A stretch of DNA of 64,000 nt from Branchiostoma lanceolatum (lineage: Eukaryota; Chordata; Leptocardii; Amphioxiformes; Branchiostomatidae): NCBI RefSeq assembly GCF_035083965.1, contig NC_089732.1:13254924-13318923 (forward strand), given 5' to 3'. The translations under genes and the position numbers were made by a program. The notes under the pieces are model-generated. The model saw only the letters and a list, made by a program, of their open reading frames with translations. It searched no databases and was not told the DNA's origin. Position 1 is the first letter of the stretch, and each line of letters starts with the position of its first letter. Of the stretch, positions 45,841-56,411 are shown in pieces.

Positions 45841-46738
45841 TTTGATGTAGATAAATTGTAATTATGCATATAGGAGCCAATATGCATAATTGATGAGGAA
45901 ATACCATAATTCCATAGTGGTAAATGGCAGGAATTTGATACTTGTAGCATCTGTAAGTTCATTAAACTTGAACATAATCAAACGTAAATATGTAAATCAG
46001 GGTCACATTTGCATAATTGAGAAAATATTGGGCCACATTTGCATAGTTGAGAATAGCTGTCTTTGCTAACTTAAGATAAGACTTTCATACTTTGGACAAC
46101 GTGTGTTATTTGGGTGGACAAGATCATCGATCAATATCATATATTTGTAAATAGAAATTAGGATCATATCATCAATGAAAAACCTCATCAGTCGTGAAGG
46201 TCAATATCATTTGGCGAAGATATGAGGTCATGGAACTCTAGTTCGTGAATAAGGCTTAGAGGTCAAAAAAGTTTTAAAACGTCCTGCAGCTCTGCATTCA
46301 ATGGCAAATCCTAACTATCATCTGGTAAGAAAAGTCCAGAACTGTATCCAAGCAGATGGGCTTAAACTAGTTAAAGAAGAAAGACTATTTGAGAGAATAA
46401 AATTTATTACAATCAAAAATACCTTGTAGCCTATTTAGGCATTACACATCTCAAAAAACTATTTACTTTTAGATGCATGTTTAGCACTTTTAGTTGTCAA
46501 GTTAACAATTAAAGTTGCAGTTATAGTTAAAGCTTAAACTTTAATATGGAATTCGTTACTTATGGTGTGCTGGAAATTGGTGAAATTTTCAAAAAAGAAT
46601 AAACTTTAAGCATATCACACAACAAAGGGAATATCCTCCATTTCTAACATGAAATTTCATCTCAACATGATTATGGCAAATTCAACTATAACATACATTA
46701 TCCACTCTTCAGAACAGACAAGTCATCATGTAGCTAGA

Positions 46739-47134
46739 CAGGGCTCGAATTTCATTTTGGGGAATAGGTACACTGGTGCACCCAACCAAAAAAATAGATG
46801 CACAGAACAAATTTTGGATGCACCACATAAAATGAAGTTGAATGTCAGCAAAACATGATTACAAAGTACAAAGTTTAATGCTCTTAAAACTTGTAGAATC
46901 TGTAATTCAAAAGCTAGCTTCAAAATTTCAAACAAGTAATAATACATCAAATATAAAGTACTACAAAAGGTTATATTGCCTTTTCTGATACTTACATTTC
47001 AAGAATATTCTGTATACTAGTGTACAATAGTACCTTTACCCTATAGCTTATGAAAATATCTAGGTGCACCAGTGCACCCATAATCAAAAATTCTGGGTGC
47101 ACACAGGTGCACATGCACCCAGTATTTCGAGGCC
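46739..47134 (+). mobile_element. hAT5-like MITE, CAGGGCTC termini, 5-bp target duplication, copy 2
   Basis: Same orientation and interior as 8050-8431 (CACTGGTGCACCCAACCA, 'aatgtcagcaaaacat', TAGGTGCACCAGTGCACCCA). CTAGA flanks both ends. It lies just downstream of the OMA1 stop codon and may fall in its 3' UTR. Confidence 0.75.
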
Positions 47135-47250
47135 TGCTAGATATATCATTTCATATTGATATTGAAAATTCACACAGAAATTCTATGAGAAGATTTGAAA
47201 ATACATATACAACACAAGTAAATAATTTGTGATTGAGAGATGAGGTACAA

Positions 47251-50200
47251 CTATTTTTCATCAGTCAGGTTCTGTGCGACAACCGTTTCGCCCTGTGTGC
47301 TACTCTTCTGTAGCGGAGTGCTGATCAGAACTCTGGCCGTCTGGACTTCACCTGTCTTCAGACCCTCTCTTAACGCACGAAAGGGACGCAAAGGATCTTC
47401 AGTATTCAAAGGCAAGCATTGGCAGGACTTCCTCAGCTCGATGGCCTGTAGGAAAGAAAGGTCAAGAAGAGGAAGTGAACAATTCATACAACTGGCAAAT
47501 GCAGGATACAGTAAATTGTTGTTCATTCATTTACCAGTGTCAGCAGTTGTTAGTGCCCTCTATCTGGCCATGTGTTGGATGTGTGGACAAGACTAGTACT
47601 GTAATTCACTTTATCTTCACGGTAGCAAAATTTCATGGTGTAAGGAAAATGGACATCTTCACTGAACTTTAACTTCATGGTGGTGGTAAGTGAATGAATC
47701 ATGAATAATAACAAGAGTTTTTTTCATGGTGATGATAAGTTCATGGTACAGAGGTGACCGTGAAAACAGTGAACATAAAGTTACAGTGAAAGAAACAAGA
47801 ATCACAGTACAGTATCTGTATCTATATAGCCAGTATAACCGCCCTTCGGCGTAACACACCAGCTTCGCAGGAATGCGGCGCAGCAGCAGCTGGTTATATT
47901 ACGCCTAACGACCTGTCACATCTAACCTCCACATATCTATAACTAAATGCATTGTTTAAAGCTATCTAATGAGGATGCCTCTACCATGGTTGACGGAAAC
48001 GAGTTCCACTTTACGATAGTTGTAAGAAAATACAAATCTTTGAACACATCAATCCTTGGTTGATAAGTCTGGTAGGGGTCTTATCTTGGCGGCAGCTGTT
48101 CAAAGTGGTAGATTCTCAGATCATGTGTGGACAGCATAAGAATGTGTCTTACATGTGGTAGCTGGGCCCCTCTTCTCATGTGTGGACACAAGAATATGTG
48201 TTACCTGTGGCAACAGCTGTTCCAGGTGCTTGGCCCTCTGCTCATGTGTGGGATGTGTGGACAGCACAAGAATGTGAGTTACCTGTGGCAGCAGCTGTTC
48301 CAGGTGCTGTGCCCTCTGCTCGTGTGTGTTGTGGGATGTGTGGACAGCACAAGAATGTGAGTTACCTGTGGCAGCAGCTGTTCCAGGTGTTGTGCCCTCT
48401 GCTCATGTGTGGGATGTGTGGACAGCACAAGAATGTGAGTTACCTGTGGCAGCAGTTGTTCCAGGTGCTGTGCCCTCTGCTCATGTGTGGGATGTGTGGA
48501 CAGCACAAGAATGTGAGTTACCTGTGGCAGCAGTTGTTCCAGGTGCTGTGCCCTCTGCTCATTTGTGGTATGTATGGACACAAGAATGTGAGTTACCTGT
48601 GGCAGCAGCTGTTCCAGGTGCTGTGCCCTCTGCTCGTGTGTGGGATGTGTGGACAGCCAGTCCAGGTCCACCTTTTCCTCCATGTCGTCCTGAAGGGCCA
48701 TCCGTTCCCAGAATGCAGCACTCTCACGCACATCAAAGCAGGCCTGCAGTTTTGTGTCGTAGCAACAAAACAAAAGTTCAATTGAATACTTTAATACAGG
48801 CTTGTCATTTGATGTCATCTGTGCCAAGTTGGATCACAGCAAACGTCTGTAAACCACAGGAAGATGCTACTACTAGATCCAATTATCCCCAAACGTAGTC
48901 ACTGGGAGATTCAAATTATAATTATTATTACGTTAAAGATGAGTCTGTATTATCATGTAATAGACACACAAACACCAGCATTTCTCTAAGTCTAACTAAC
49001 TTTACTTTAGCTATTCACATCATCCAAGAAACAAAAAATACACAATCTAATGAACAAAAAATACAACTACATGTAAGTATGTCCCAGTCATAATAAAGGC
49101 AGGCCAAAGCCTTTACCTCCAACATTTTCCAGTTATACAACCAAGCAGAAGTTGGGAGAGGCTACAAAATTGTGCTGTTTCTGTCACAAAGTTAGGGAGG
49201 CAGTTTGTAAATAAACAGGCAGCTAGGAAAACATTTCAGACCCCCCCCCCCCCCAGCATCTGCTTGGAGATCAAGCCCTAGTCTCAGATACTGTAATTCA
49301 CTTTATCTTCACAGTAGCAAAATTTCATGGTGTAGGGAAAATGGACATTTTCACTGAACTTTAACTTCACGGTGGCGGCAAGTGATTTACAGAACAGATG
49401 TGTGAAGAAGTCATAAGAAAAACAACAAATTTTTCACGGTGATGATAAGTTCATAGTACAGAGGTGACCGTGAAAACTTAACAGAAAGTTACAGTGAAAG
49501 AAACAAAATGCAAACTATCCGCACCTTGGCAGCCAGCTGTAGCCCCACCTCATCTGCTTCTGTCTCCAGCATCCTGCTGTACGGCATCTCAAACAGCAGC
49601 TGTAACAGACAGTTACAGGTGTCAGCTTTACAGGTGTTACGGGTTAGCCTGAGTACCATCCTCCGTAGTGACCGCTGGCTCAATGCTTTTTGCTCCATGG
49701 TTAGCTAACATTGAGCCAGCAGTCACTACAGAGGATGGTACTCCATTGTTAACAAGCAAAATGCATTGAGCCAGCGGTCAGAAATTTTATGGAGGATGTT
49801 ACTCAGGCTAGTTACAGGTGACACCTGTGGTACATTGACCCTTTCACACATGATTCTCAAAATTCTCAATCAGTATTTATCTCAAAGTCTTATCTTTTAT
49901 TTGTTAGACCATGGCCTACCGACAAAAAAGAATGCTTGAAAATCTATTGATAACATTTGAAGCTATGACAGTCAACAAAGAAAGAGACAAAAAATGCCTC
50001 TGCCCCTCACCCTCCTTAAAGCAGGACCCCTATCGCTCGATTCGTCGTTCCTTGGCTCGCTCGTGTAGAGCCCTGCTCTTCAGCGACAGTAGACACGGTT
50101 CTGGCGCCGTTACTGACAGTTGCTCATGAATGATTAATGAGCTATCCTTATTTGGTGGTTGATTTGTTCTGAACCTAAAGTAACGATGTGAGACGTAACC

Positions 50201-53200
50201 TGATTGGTTGATAGCTTCCCAGCGTCCTTTACGCTTTTGCTTGAGATGAGGTTTAGCAAACCCTCTGATTGGCTGAAGCTGTTTTGGTGGCAATGGCGCC
50301 AGAACCGTGTCTACCGTCGCTGAAGAGCAGGGCCCCTACGTGAGCGAGCTAACGACGAATCGAGCGGTAGGGGTCCTGCTGTAAGGAGGGTGCTGCCCCT
50401 CAGTCATCACCAAAAAAGTGGTACCTCTCACAACATGTTATGTAACTAGATAACATACCTTGGCAAACTTGTTCTGTAGCCAGTGTGACAGCAGGGCCAT
50501 CCAGTCAGAAGGGAAGAGGGCCCAGATGGCGGCCACAACACAGATTGACAGGCAGTCTACCAACTGTAGGAAGCTCACCTGCTCCGCCTAGTGAGAAAGA
50601 AATGAACTGCAGCTTTAACATACCGGTAGCACAAGTACAACCTTGTAGTTTGAATATTGCATATATTATGTAAAACATAGTATTTCTGTACTGGATTTCT
50701 GAAGATACTTTTACATAAACAGTTCTCACACTTAAACAATATTATTTATATCATACCCACCCGCAAAAAACACACATTGCAGTGTCAAATGCATTAGAAG
50801 TTGAGAGAGTTTGTCTTGTGTCCTCGAACAAAAAGATTGTAGCAACATCGATTCCAACGTCCAAATCCGGTATTTGAATTTTCAACAGCACATTCTAAAT
50901 GCATTCTAAGTATTCTATGGAAGCCTGTGTGATAAAAGATCAACCCTGTGTAATAACCAAGTTATCACCCGGTCCGGAACACCCGTATCCAGAGCTGTCT
51001 CCAGCTTTTAATTTTTTTCTGTCCCACTCATTGTTTGGGAGCCGATGTTTTGAATTTTTGTTGTTAAATTCGCCATTTTAAGCTTACGAAGATACATTTT
51101 CATCAATTTCATGTCATGAAGTTCAGATTTTGGGACAGAAAAGTGAATTTTTTTTCCGTCCCAAGAAGCAAACTTCCGTCCCGGGACGGAGGGACAGGTC
51201 CTGGAGACAGCCCTGCCAGTATCAAACGTTTTTGTGTAAAATACTACAGCATAAATGTACTTACGGCATGTCCCAGGATGGCATGAGCCATCTCATGTCC
51301 CAGGATGATCCCCAGCTGGTGAGGGTTGGTGACAGTTTCCAGCATCCCTCCAAACACAAAGATCTGTCCATGCTGAAGAACAAATGACAGAATAAAATGT
51401 TCCGTATTGAAAATACAACGAAGGGAACGCAGTTCAGACCTTGAGACTCTACAATACTCATCAATCATCAAAGATTATTCCTCTATCTTTGCCAATCACT
51501 ATTTATTTATTGGTTCAGCATGTACATGCCAGGGATGCCCAACTAGCCGGAGGCTATTACTAAGGGCGAACCCATGTGCGGTCATAGGGCTGTAGGTTTT
51601 GGACCATCTCACACCGGGGCATGCCCCTACTAGTACTCTTTTTCAAAAGGTGGGGTGGGTTCTTTTACGTGCGCGGGGTGTGGCTCTACCCAAACACGGG
51701 ACCTCCATTTAACGTCCTATCCAAGGGATGTCCCTAACCCTAGATGAGCTAGGTACTCATTCACACCTGAGTGAAGTGAGGAAAGTCGTGTTAAGTGCCT
51801 TTCCCAAGAGCACAACGTCGGGGTGCATATCCAGACATGTCTAGGGCCAGCCCGGGTTCGAACTCGGGTCCCCTTGTTTGACGGTCAAATGTTCTATCCA
51901 TTACGCCACACAACGCCAATCACTATTCTTTCTTACTGCCAAGTCTTAACTCTGTACTTTCTAGATATAAATGTCTTGTCATCTTCTTCCTGCACAGAGG
52001 TAAATTGTTTATGATTATGAAATGCCATAGAGTGCATAGTCCAACAGTTAGTGACCCTGCCTCTGGAAGCAAGTTCAAATCCCGGCTGTGTACGTGTCAT
52101 TCACCCGACATGCAGGCTACTGGAAAGGGTTAACCTGTGGCCCTCGGCTCATGGTACTTGTCAAAAAGATCTAGGGAAATTTTTCTGATACAATGAATTT
52201 TTTTATACTGTAAATAGCATCTGTTAAAACTAGTGAAATAATAGCAATTTGGTGATCTAAAACTGCATATCACATTTAGATCACCTTTTTCATATCACTT
52301 TTCATTGTGTACATACAATTTTTATTGTGTAGTTTATTACAAAAAACTCCTGTGAAACCAGCTGGAAGAATAGCAATTTGGTGAGCTAAAACTGCTTTAA
52401 AATCCCTTTTATATCACTTTTTTATCCCTTTTTTAAAAAAAATCACTTTTTATCGTGTAGATGTGTCTAACACTAGTTCAACACTTACAGGTAGTACAAA
52501 GGCGTTCTTGACCGGATGGTCGACCACGTGTACGGTCCACGTGATGTCCCTGACCTGCGGGATGTCCTGGTTGTTCTTGACCAGCCAGTCGGTGATGTTG
52601 GACACGAGCTTGTATCCAGGGTGGTCAGGGCCAACCAGATCTTCCGCAAATTGCTCTAAATGCTACAGGACAGAGGAAAAAAAAGCAGTTATCCTCAATT
52701 GAGGTGAAGCATAATGCTTTTTCAAGTAGCTAGTGGTAGTGCAATGTGGATTTGCCACGGCTCACGTTTTTGGCCAAGCACACCGGGTCACCCCTACTCT
52801 CCTCGATAAGTGTGTTGGGTTCTTTTCCATGCAGAGGTTTGATGCTTGAGGCTTATGCCTGTAAAAACTGTACATAGTGTCTGTCTTCTCTGTCATGACC
52901 AGTGGAAGATTAGCTCTTCAGTAACCTAAACTGCTTTGAGATCAATTCCATACTTTAGACAAACATTATGATATTCTTAGCTCAACATAGCTATGGCATA
53001 TATGTAAAGATTTTCCATATCAAAATGTCATAGTGGCAGAGTGACTATGGTTCTTTCTGTACTTGCATTACCAGAATGCGTTATCTAGATACAGTCAAAC
53101 CTGCCCAAGGCGACCACCCAGCGGACCGAGCAAAAACGGTCGCGATGGACAGGTGGTCGCCATGAAGAGGATTCCACTCACATGTTTCCAGGTCGACGTT

Positions 53201-56200
53201 TTCAAATACAGTACGTAAATGATGGAAAATTATGTGAATTTAGACAGCATGACCCTCACCAGGTTCAATTCTCATTGACAGAAAGATCCTACAAAAATTA
53301 CATTTTCCGTTATCGATGTACTTGTATACCGCTACATCTCGTACAAATTTTCGTCATAATTTTGACTACAAAACGATGGTTGCCTCGATGATCTCGCAGC
53401 GCCCTCCCGCATTCACACGTTACATTGAATAGTACACACACACACGCACATCATCGAAGTTTTAAGGCCTAAGACAGATCCCTAGAAAACGCCTGCTGGT
53501 CCCAGCCTTTTTTGGGTCGCCGACCGCTGGATGAAAGGGTCAAAAAATTTTCGATCTGACAACTAAAGATGAAAACGGAACGCGTTAACGGTGTGATTTC
53601 GTCGCGCCGCGCCGCGAAGCTCAGTGCAGCAGAACGCACAGCGTCCAATAAAGGTTTGTGAGATTCATGGAAATAAAAAGAAAATAAGAATTTTGATTTT
53701 CACCAATAACTAGAGTATTCGTAAATGTTCATACACAAAATCATCTTGTTTTAGAAAGGTCAGCGGTACCCCAAATCCGGGCCGCCCGAAATCCAACATG
53801 GCGTCGGGACCAAGGAACAACATTTCTCGCCTGATGTTTTGCCCGCCGCGAAGTCATTTTTCGGCGGAATTTAGCAAGACACAGACACATTTTTGTTGAA
53901 AATACAAGAAATAGATAGTAATTTCTGTGAAATCTGACTTTTTGACGCCATGCACTACGTATTCGTTTTGAAAATTGAGTTTAAACGGAACTGAGTTCAC
54001 GTTAAACTATAAGATTACGATAGGCACAACAACATCACAAACATTTGGCTTTAAAATGGGGGGACGTTTTATTGAAACACTTCATGGAGAAATCGATGGT
54101 ATAACATTGCTATTCCATATATTTTTGATCTTATTTTTGTCCTTTAAAGTCTTGAAAACATTTCCGTGAAATCCGACAGCAAAATGATCTGATGTCACCA
54201 CACGCTTGAAAATTAGGCGACCGCCACGGGCAGGGATTGTGCTCTGTGCGGTCCCAATTCGTGGCGGTCGCGGTCGCGTTGGACGGGTGGTCGCCTTGGG
54301 CAGGCAGCTTAATGCTTGTGCCTATGGGGAAAATTTTCGGGACCGAGAAAAAGCGGTCGCCATGGCCAGGTGGTCGCGTTGAAAAGGTGGTCGCCTAGGC
54401 AGGTTTGACTGTACTACAACAGATACTACATGAGTACACTTACTTGTACAAACTATGGAGATTCCGTGTTTGGGGAGAGCCACACCCTGCGCATGTAAAA
54501 GAACCCACCACACCTTTCGAAACAGAGTAGGGGCATGCCCCGGTGTGCGATGGTCCAAAACCTACAGTCCTATGACCGCACATGGGTTCGCCCTTAGTAA
54601 TAGCCTCCGGCTAGTTGGGCAACCCTGGCATGTATATGCTGAACCAATAAATAAATAAATAAATAAATACAAACTATGACTTCTTACCATGTTATATTCC
54701 ACATCTGCTATACTGCTAAACTGGTTTGGTGTGAAAGCTATGAAGCGCTCCCTGTTGGTTATGGGTGTGCGTTGCAGGTGGGTGAAGTAATACACAGTAA
54801 CAGTGCCTCCGATAACGGCTGCTGTCCCCAGGTATTTTCCATAGTGTCTCTTCAAGTGGCCGGCAAATATGTCTCCACGTTTCTCCTTAGGTAAGACCTT
54901 CCACCACTGTCTGAACACCCTGTAGAAAAAATGGTATCAACCACTAAAAAAAATACCTAAACATAATCTTGTGGATGTACCGACTGATAATTATCTAATA
55001 CCAGCCCAGAAAAGGACAAGAAATAGTCATGCCTTTAAGTACCAGAGTTATAAACCAAGGATTGATGTGTTCAAAAATTCGTATTTCCCAAGAATCATAG
55101 TGGAATGGAACTCGTTGTCATCAGATGCTGTAGGAACACCTTCACTAAATAACTTCAAAGAACAATTGCAGTCAGATGCGCAAAAGTTAGGTGTGACAGG
55201 CCGTACAGTGTAGTACAACCAGCTGCTGCCGCGCCACATACCTGCAAAGCTGGTGTGTTACGCGAAGGGCGGTTATACCGGCTATACAGATACAGATAAA
55301 CTTGTGGAAACCTAGGCTAAAATTTTGTTGACGACATGTAACGTGTAAAGAAGTAGGTCACTGGTAACCTGATACTCTCCGTAACAATGGGAATTCTACC
55401 TTAGCAACCAACCAACCACAGTTAAACAAACATTTAACTTAACTCGTATTCTTTTTAATGTCCCACTGTAACTGACAAGTTAGCATTTTAAAAATTCTAA
55501 TCTTTCATATAACGATTCAAAAGGCAGCATGGCAACAAAACTGACTACAGCACACAAGACAAGAAAATATGTATTTTCAGAATTACGTTTTGCGATTGAC
55601 CACAGCTATATCAACCAAAAATAAATTTAAAGTTATCATCCTTTAGACTAGGCTTCACAAAATTCTCTTAACCTTCTCCCTGCTGCCTAACCCCATAGCC
55701 AATAAAGAATTGGTAGCCAAATGACTACTTCAGTGTGCTAAAGGTTAAAGGCAACCAAAGCAATATTAGGGCCAAAAAATGGAACTAAAAAATGCTGAAA
55801 TCTTTATTGTATTGACATTTACTAACACTGTATAGCACATTTGTGTAATAACTTCATACTTTGAGCAAGTTAAAACCGTGCAAGAATATGCCATACAATG
55901 ATCCCCTTAGTTTTGCGAGTCTACAAAAACCCTGTCGACAAGTTCTCACATCACAACAACGTCGTATTTTTTAATCATGGACGCTGCTATACATTGTGAT
56001 AGTGTTATTTGAACTAATCATGTACAGAAATGACTAAACAAATTGACTTTCAAAATCCGATTATTGGGACCTAATATTGCTTGGGTTGCCTTAAACAAAA
56101 AAACACCAGCGATAAAGTAAAATACAAAACAGTTGAACTTACCGGCCGCTAATCACAGCTGAAATCTTGGCGATGGGTTTGAACAGCAGCCAAAAAAGGG

Positions 56201-56411
56201 GCGGGGCTGCACACCTGCCTGAGGTGTGAAAACACCTGGCAGCACCTGCCGATACACCTGCGCTGGCATCACCTGCTCTCTTCACCTGTAAGAGTCTCCT
56301 TTGAGGTAGTTTTCCATTTGTAGTTAACCTGAATTGTCTCGCAACTGTTTGTGACCAAGATGTCCTTCCAACCGAACACACAGACACGGCGATTCGCCCA
56401 AATACAAACAT
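47251..56411 (-). CDS. OMA1: OMA1, mitochondrial inner-membrane zinc metalloprotease
   Basis: Membrane M48-type protease that cleaves OPA1 and relays mitochondrial stress. Eight exons on the minus strand give 442 residues: 56411-56143, 54919-54688, 52662-52489, 51372-51265, 50587-50459, 49599-49525, 48743-48597, 47445-47251 (TAG). The N terminus is Arg/Ser-rich without acidic residues, as expected of a mitochondrial presequence. A hydrophobic segment ([14 protein letters not shown]) in exon 2 is the likely membrane anchor. The zinc site HEMAH is in exon 4 (first His codon 51297-51295; residues 251-255), and the third ligand is in ETEADEVGL of exon 6. [19 protein letters not shown] of exon 7 is the conserved C-terminal helix. 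Human OMA1 has 524 residues; the difference is mainly N-terminal. Exon 7's donor is duplicated in tandem. Head-to-head with CAAP1. Confidence 0.95.
47600..47790 (+). repeat. Dispersed repeat, copy 1 (OMA1 last intron)
   Basis: It begins ACTGTAATTCACTTTATCTT and ends near GTTACAGTGAAAGAAACAAG. A second copy is at 49288-49507, also inside OMA1. An MITE-like ACTGTAA...TTACAGT arrangement of ends is visible. Non-coding. Confidence 0.7.
47812..48075 (-). mobile_element. Truncated LINE 3' end, copy D
   Basis: The complement carries the C-terminal remnant of reverse transcriptase, decayed with stops, around 'ccaaggattgatgtgttcaa', then the shared 3' UTR (CAGCTGCTGCTGCGCCGCAT) and the TATAGATACAGATAC terminus. 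Same family as 25435-25860. Confidence 0.75.
48125..48660 (-). repeat. 75-83-bp tandem array of the OMA1 exon 7 3' end and donor (6 intact copies plus a degenerate one)
   Basis: The true donor's TTACC (plus-strand complement of GGTAA) is at 48593. Copies follow at 48518, 48440, 48362, 48279 and 48201, with a decayed one near 48149. Spacings are 75, 78, 78, 83 and 78 bases. Each copy holds the exon end encoding [14 protein letters not shown], the GTAACTCA donor and the first intron bases. From exon 7 the frame stays open through the first three copies and is shifted by the 83-base step. Confidence 0.93.
49288..49507 (+). repeat. Dispersed repeat, copy 2 (OMA1 intron 6)
   Basis: Same sequence order as 47600-47790: ACTGTAATTCACTTTATCTT, 'caaaatttcatggtgtaggg', 'cggtgatgataagttcatag', GTTACAGTGAAAGAAACAAA. 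A poly-C run and a CATCTGCTTGGAGA motif precede it at about 49235-49270. Confidence 0.7.
49644..49810. mobile_element. hAT-like MITE with 8-bp target duplication (OMA1 intron 5)
   Basis: Termini TTAGCCTGAGTACCATCCTC and the complement ending ACTCAGGCTA are flanked by GTTACGGG (49636-49643) and GTTACAGG (49811-49818), one mismatch. The interior has three diverged copies of TGAGCCAGCGGTCA-type sequence. Confidence 0.78.
50008..50392. mobile_element. 385-bp MITE with CACCCTCC termini and perfect 8-bp target duplication (OMA1 intron 5)
   Basis: Inverted repeats of over 80 bases start CACCCTCCTTAAAGCAGGAC and close with GTCCTGCTGTAAGGAGGGTG. CTGCCCCT lies on both sides (50000-50007, 50393-50400). 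An 8-base duplication points to hAT; no transposase. A half copy is at 37808-38035. Confidence 0.85.
51504..51914 (-). mobile_element. Full-length tRNA-derived SINE with 13-bp target duplication (OMA1 intron 3)
   Basis: On the minus strand it starts with a tRNA-like head (GTTGTGTGGCGTAATGGATA, box B GAGTTCGAACCC). It continues through GTGCTCTTGGGAAAGGCACT, CTAGCTCATCTAGGGTTAGG and the AGTAGGGGCATGCCCCGGTG block to a 3' end of AATAAATAAA. GCCAATCACTATT lies on both sides (51491-51503, 51915-51927) without mismatch, so the insertion is recent. Confidence 0.92.
52025..52170 (+). mobile_element. Degenerate tRNA-SINE head
   Basis: A tRNA-like stretch (box A near AGTCCAACAGTTAGTGACC, box B AGTTCAAATCCC) is followed by about 60 bases of weakly related body. 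No target duplication found. Confidence 0.5.
53092..54411. mobile_element. 1.3-kb DNA transposon remnant with CAGTCAAACCTGCC termini (OMA1 intron 2)
   Basis: Termini CAGTCAAACCTGCCCAAGGC and the complement GGCAGGTTTGACTG, each followed inward by repeated GGTGGTCGCC-type blocks, are flanked by TA. A solo terminus occurs near 6941-6955. The roughly 1 kb interior has no frame with transposase features I can recognise, so it is non-autonomous. Confidence 0.75.
54458..54667 (+). mobile_element. 5'-truncated SINE with 11-bp target duplication (OMA1 intron 2)
   Basis: Only the 3' half is present, from the 'gtgtttggggagagccacac' region through AGAGTAGGGGCATGCCCCGG and 'gttcgcccttagtaatagcc' to (AATA)n. 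TACAAACTATG is repeated exactly on both sides (54447-54457, 54668-54678). Truncation with an intact target duplication shows LINE-type priming that stopped early. Confidence 0.9.
54965..55300 (+). mobile_element. Truncated LINE 3' end, copy B (OMA1 intron 1)
   Basis: The frame ending at 55213 encodes the reverse transcriptase tail ([16 protein letters not shown], then NNFKEQLQ). The UTR and ATACAGATAC terminus are shared with 25435-25860. It starts further 3' than copy A. Confidence 0.8.
55668..55748 (+). mobile_element. 81-bp TTAA-flanked MITE, copy 2
   Basis: Starts TTAACCTTCTCCCTGCTGCC and ends GTGCTAAAGGTTAA. Exactly the same length as 8477-8557. Its right TTAA is also the left TTAA of the next element. 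Confidence 0.7.
55745..56096 (+). mobile_element. TTAA-flanked MITE, copy 2 (OMA1 intron 1)
   Basis: Same family as 21871-22232: left end ACCAAAGCAATATTAGGGCC, shared interior ('aacttcatactttgagcaa', 'agtgttatttgaactaatca'), right end CCTAATATTGCTTGGGTTGC. Bounded by TTAA on the left and by TTAAAC after GGTTGCC on the right. Confidence 0.7.

Larger units (their letters stand above)
43234..47250. other. Intergenic stretch between the zinc-finger gene and OMA1
   Basis: A frame at 43460 down to about 43352 on the minus strand, beginning METPSTNDINTGNQLL and ending at a CAG|GTATCT donor, could be an upstream exon of the zinc-finger gene (inference). Otherwise I see a TATACATA microsatellite at 43718-43750, a SINE body at about 45000-45200, a repeat at 45390-45840 and a MITE at 46739. 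Confidence 0.4.

Noticed and set aside
48125..48660. CRISPR-like array because of regular about 78-base spacing
   Set aside because: The whole unit is repeated with no unique spacers, it lies in an animal gene, and it contains the exon end. The 26-base array at 57197 is rejected as CRISPR for the same reason.
48180..48898. Long plus-strand frames of about 190-200 codons with [23 protein letters not shown] repeats
   Set aside because: These are the opposite strand of the OMA1 exon 7 tandem array; the periodicity comes from the repeat.
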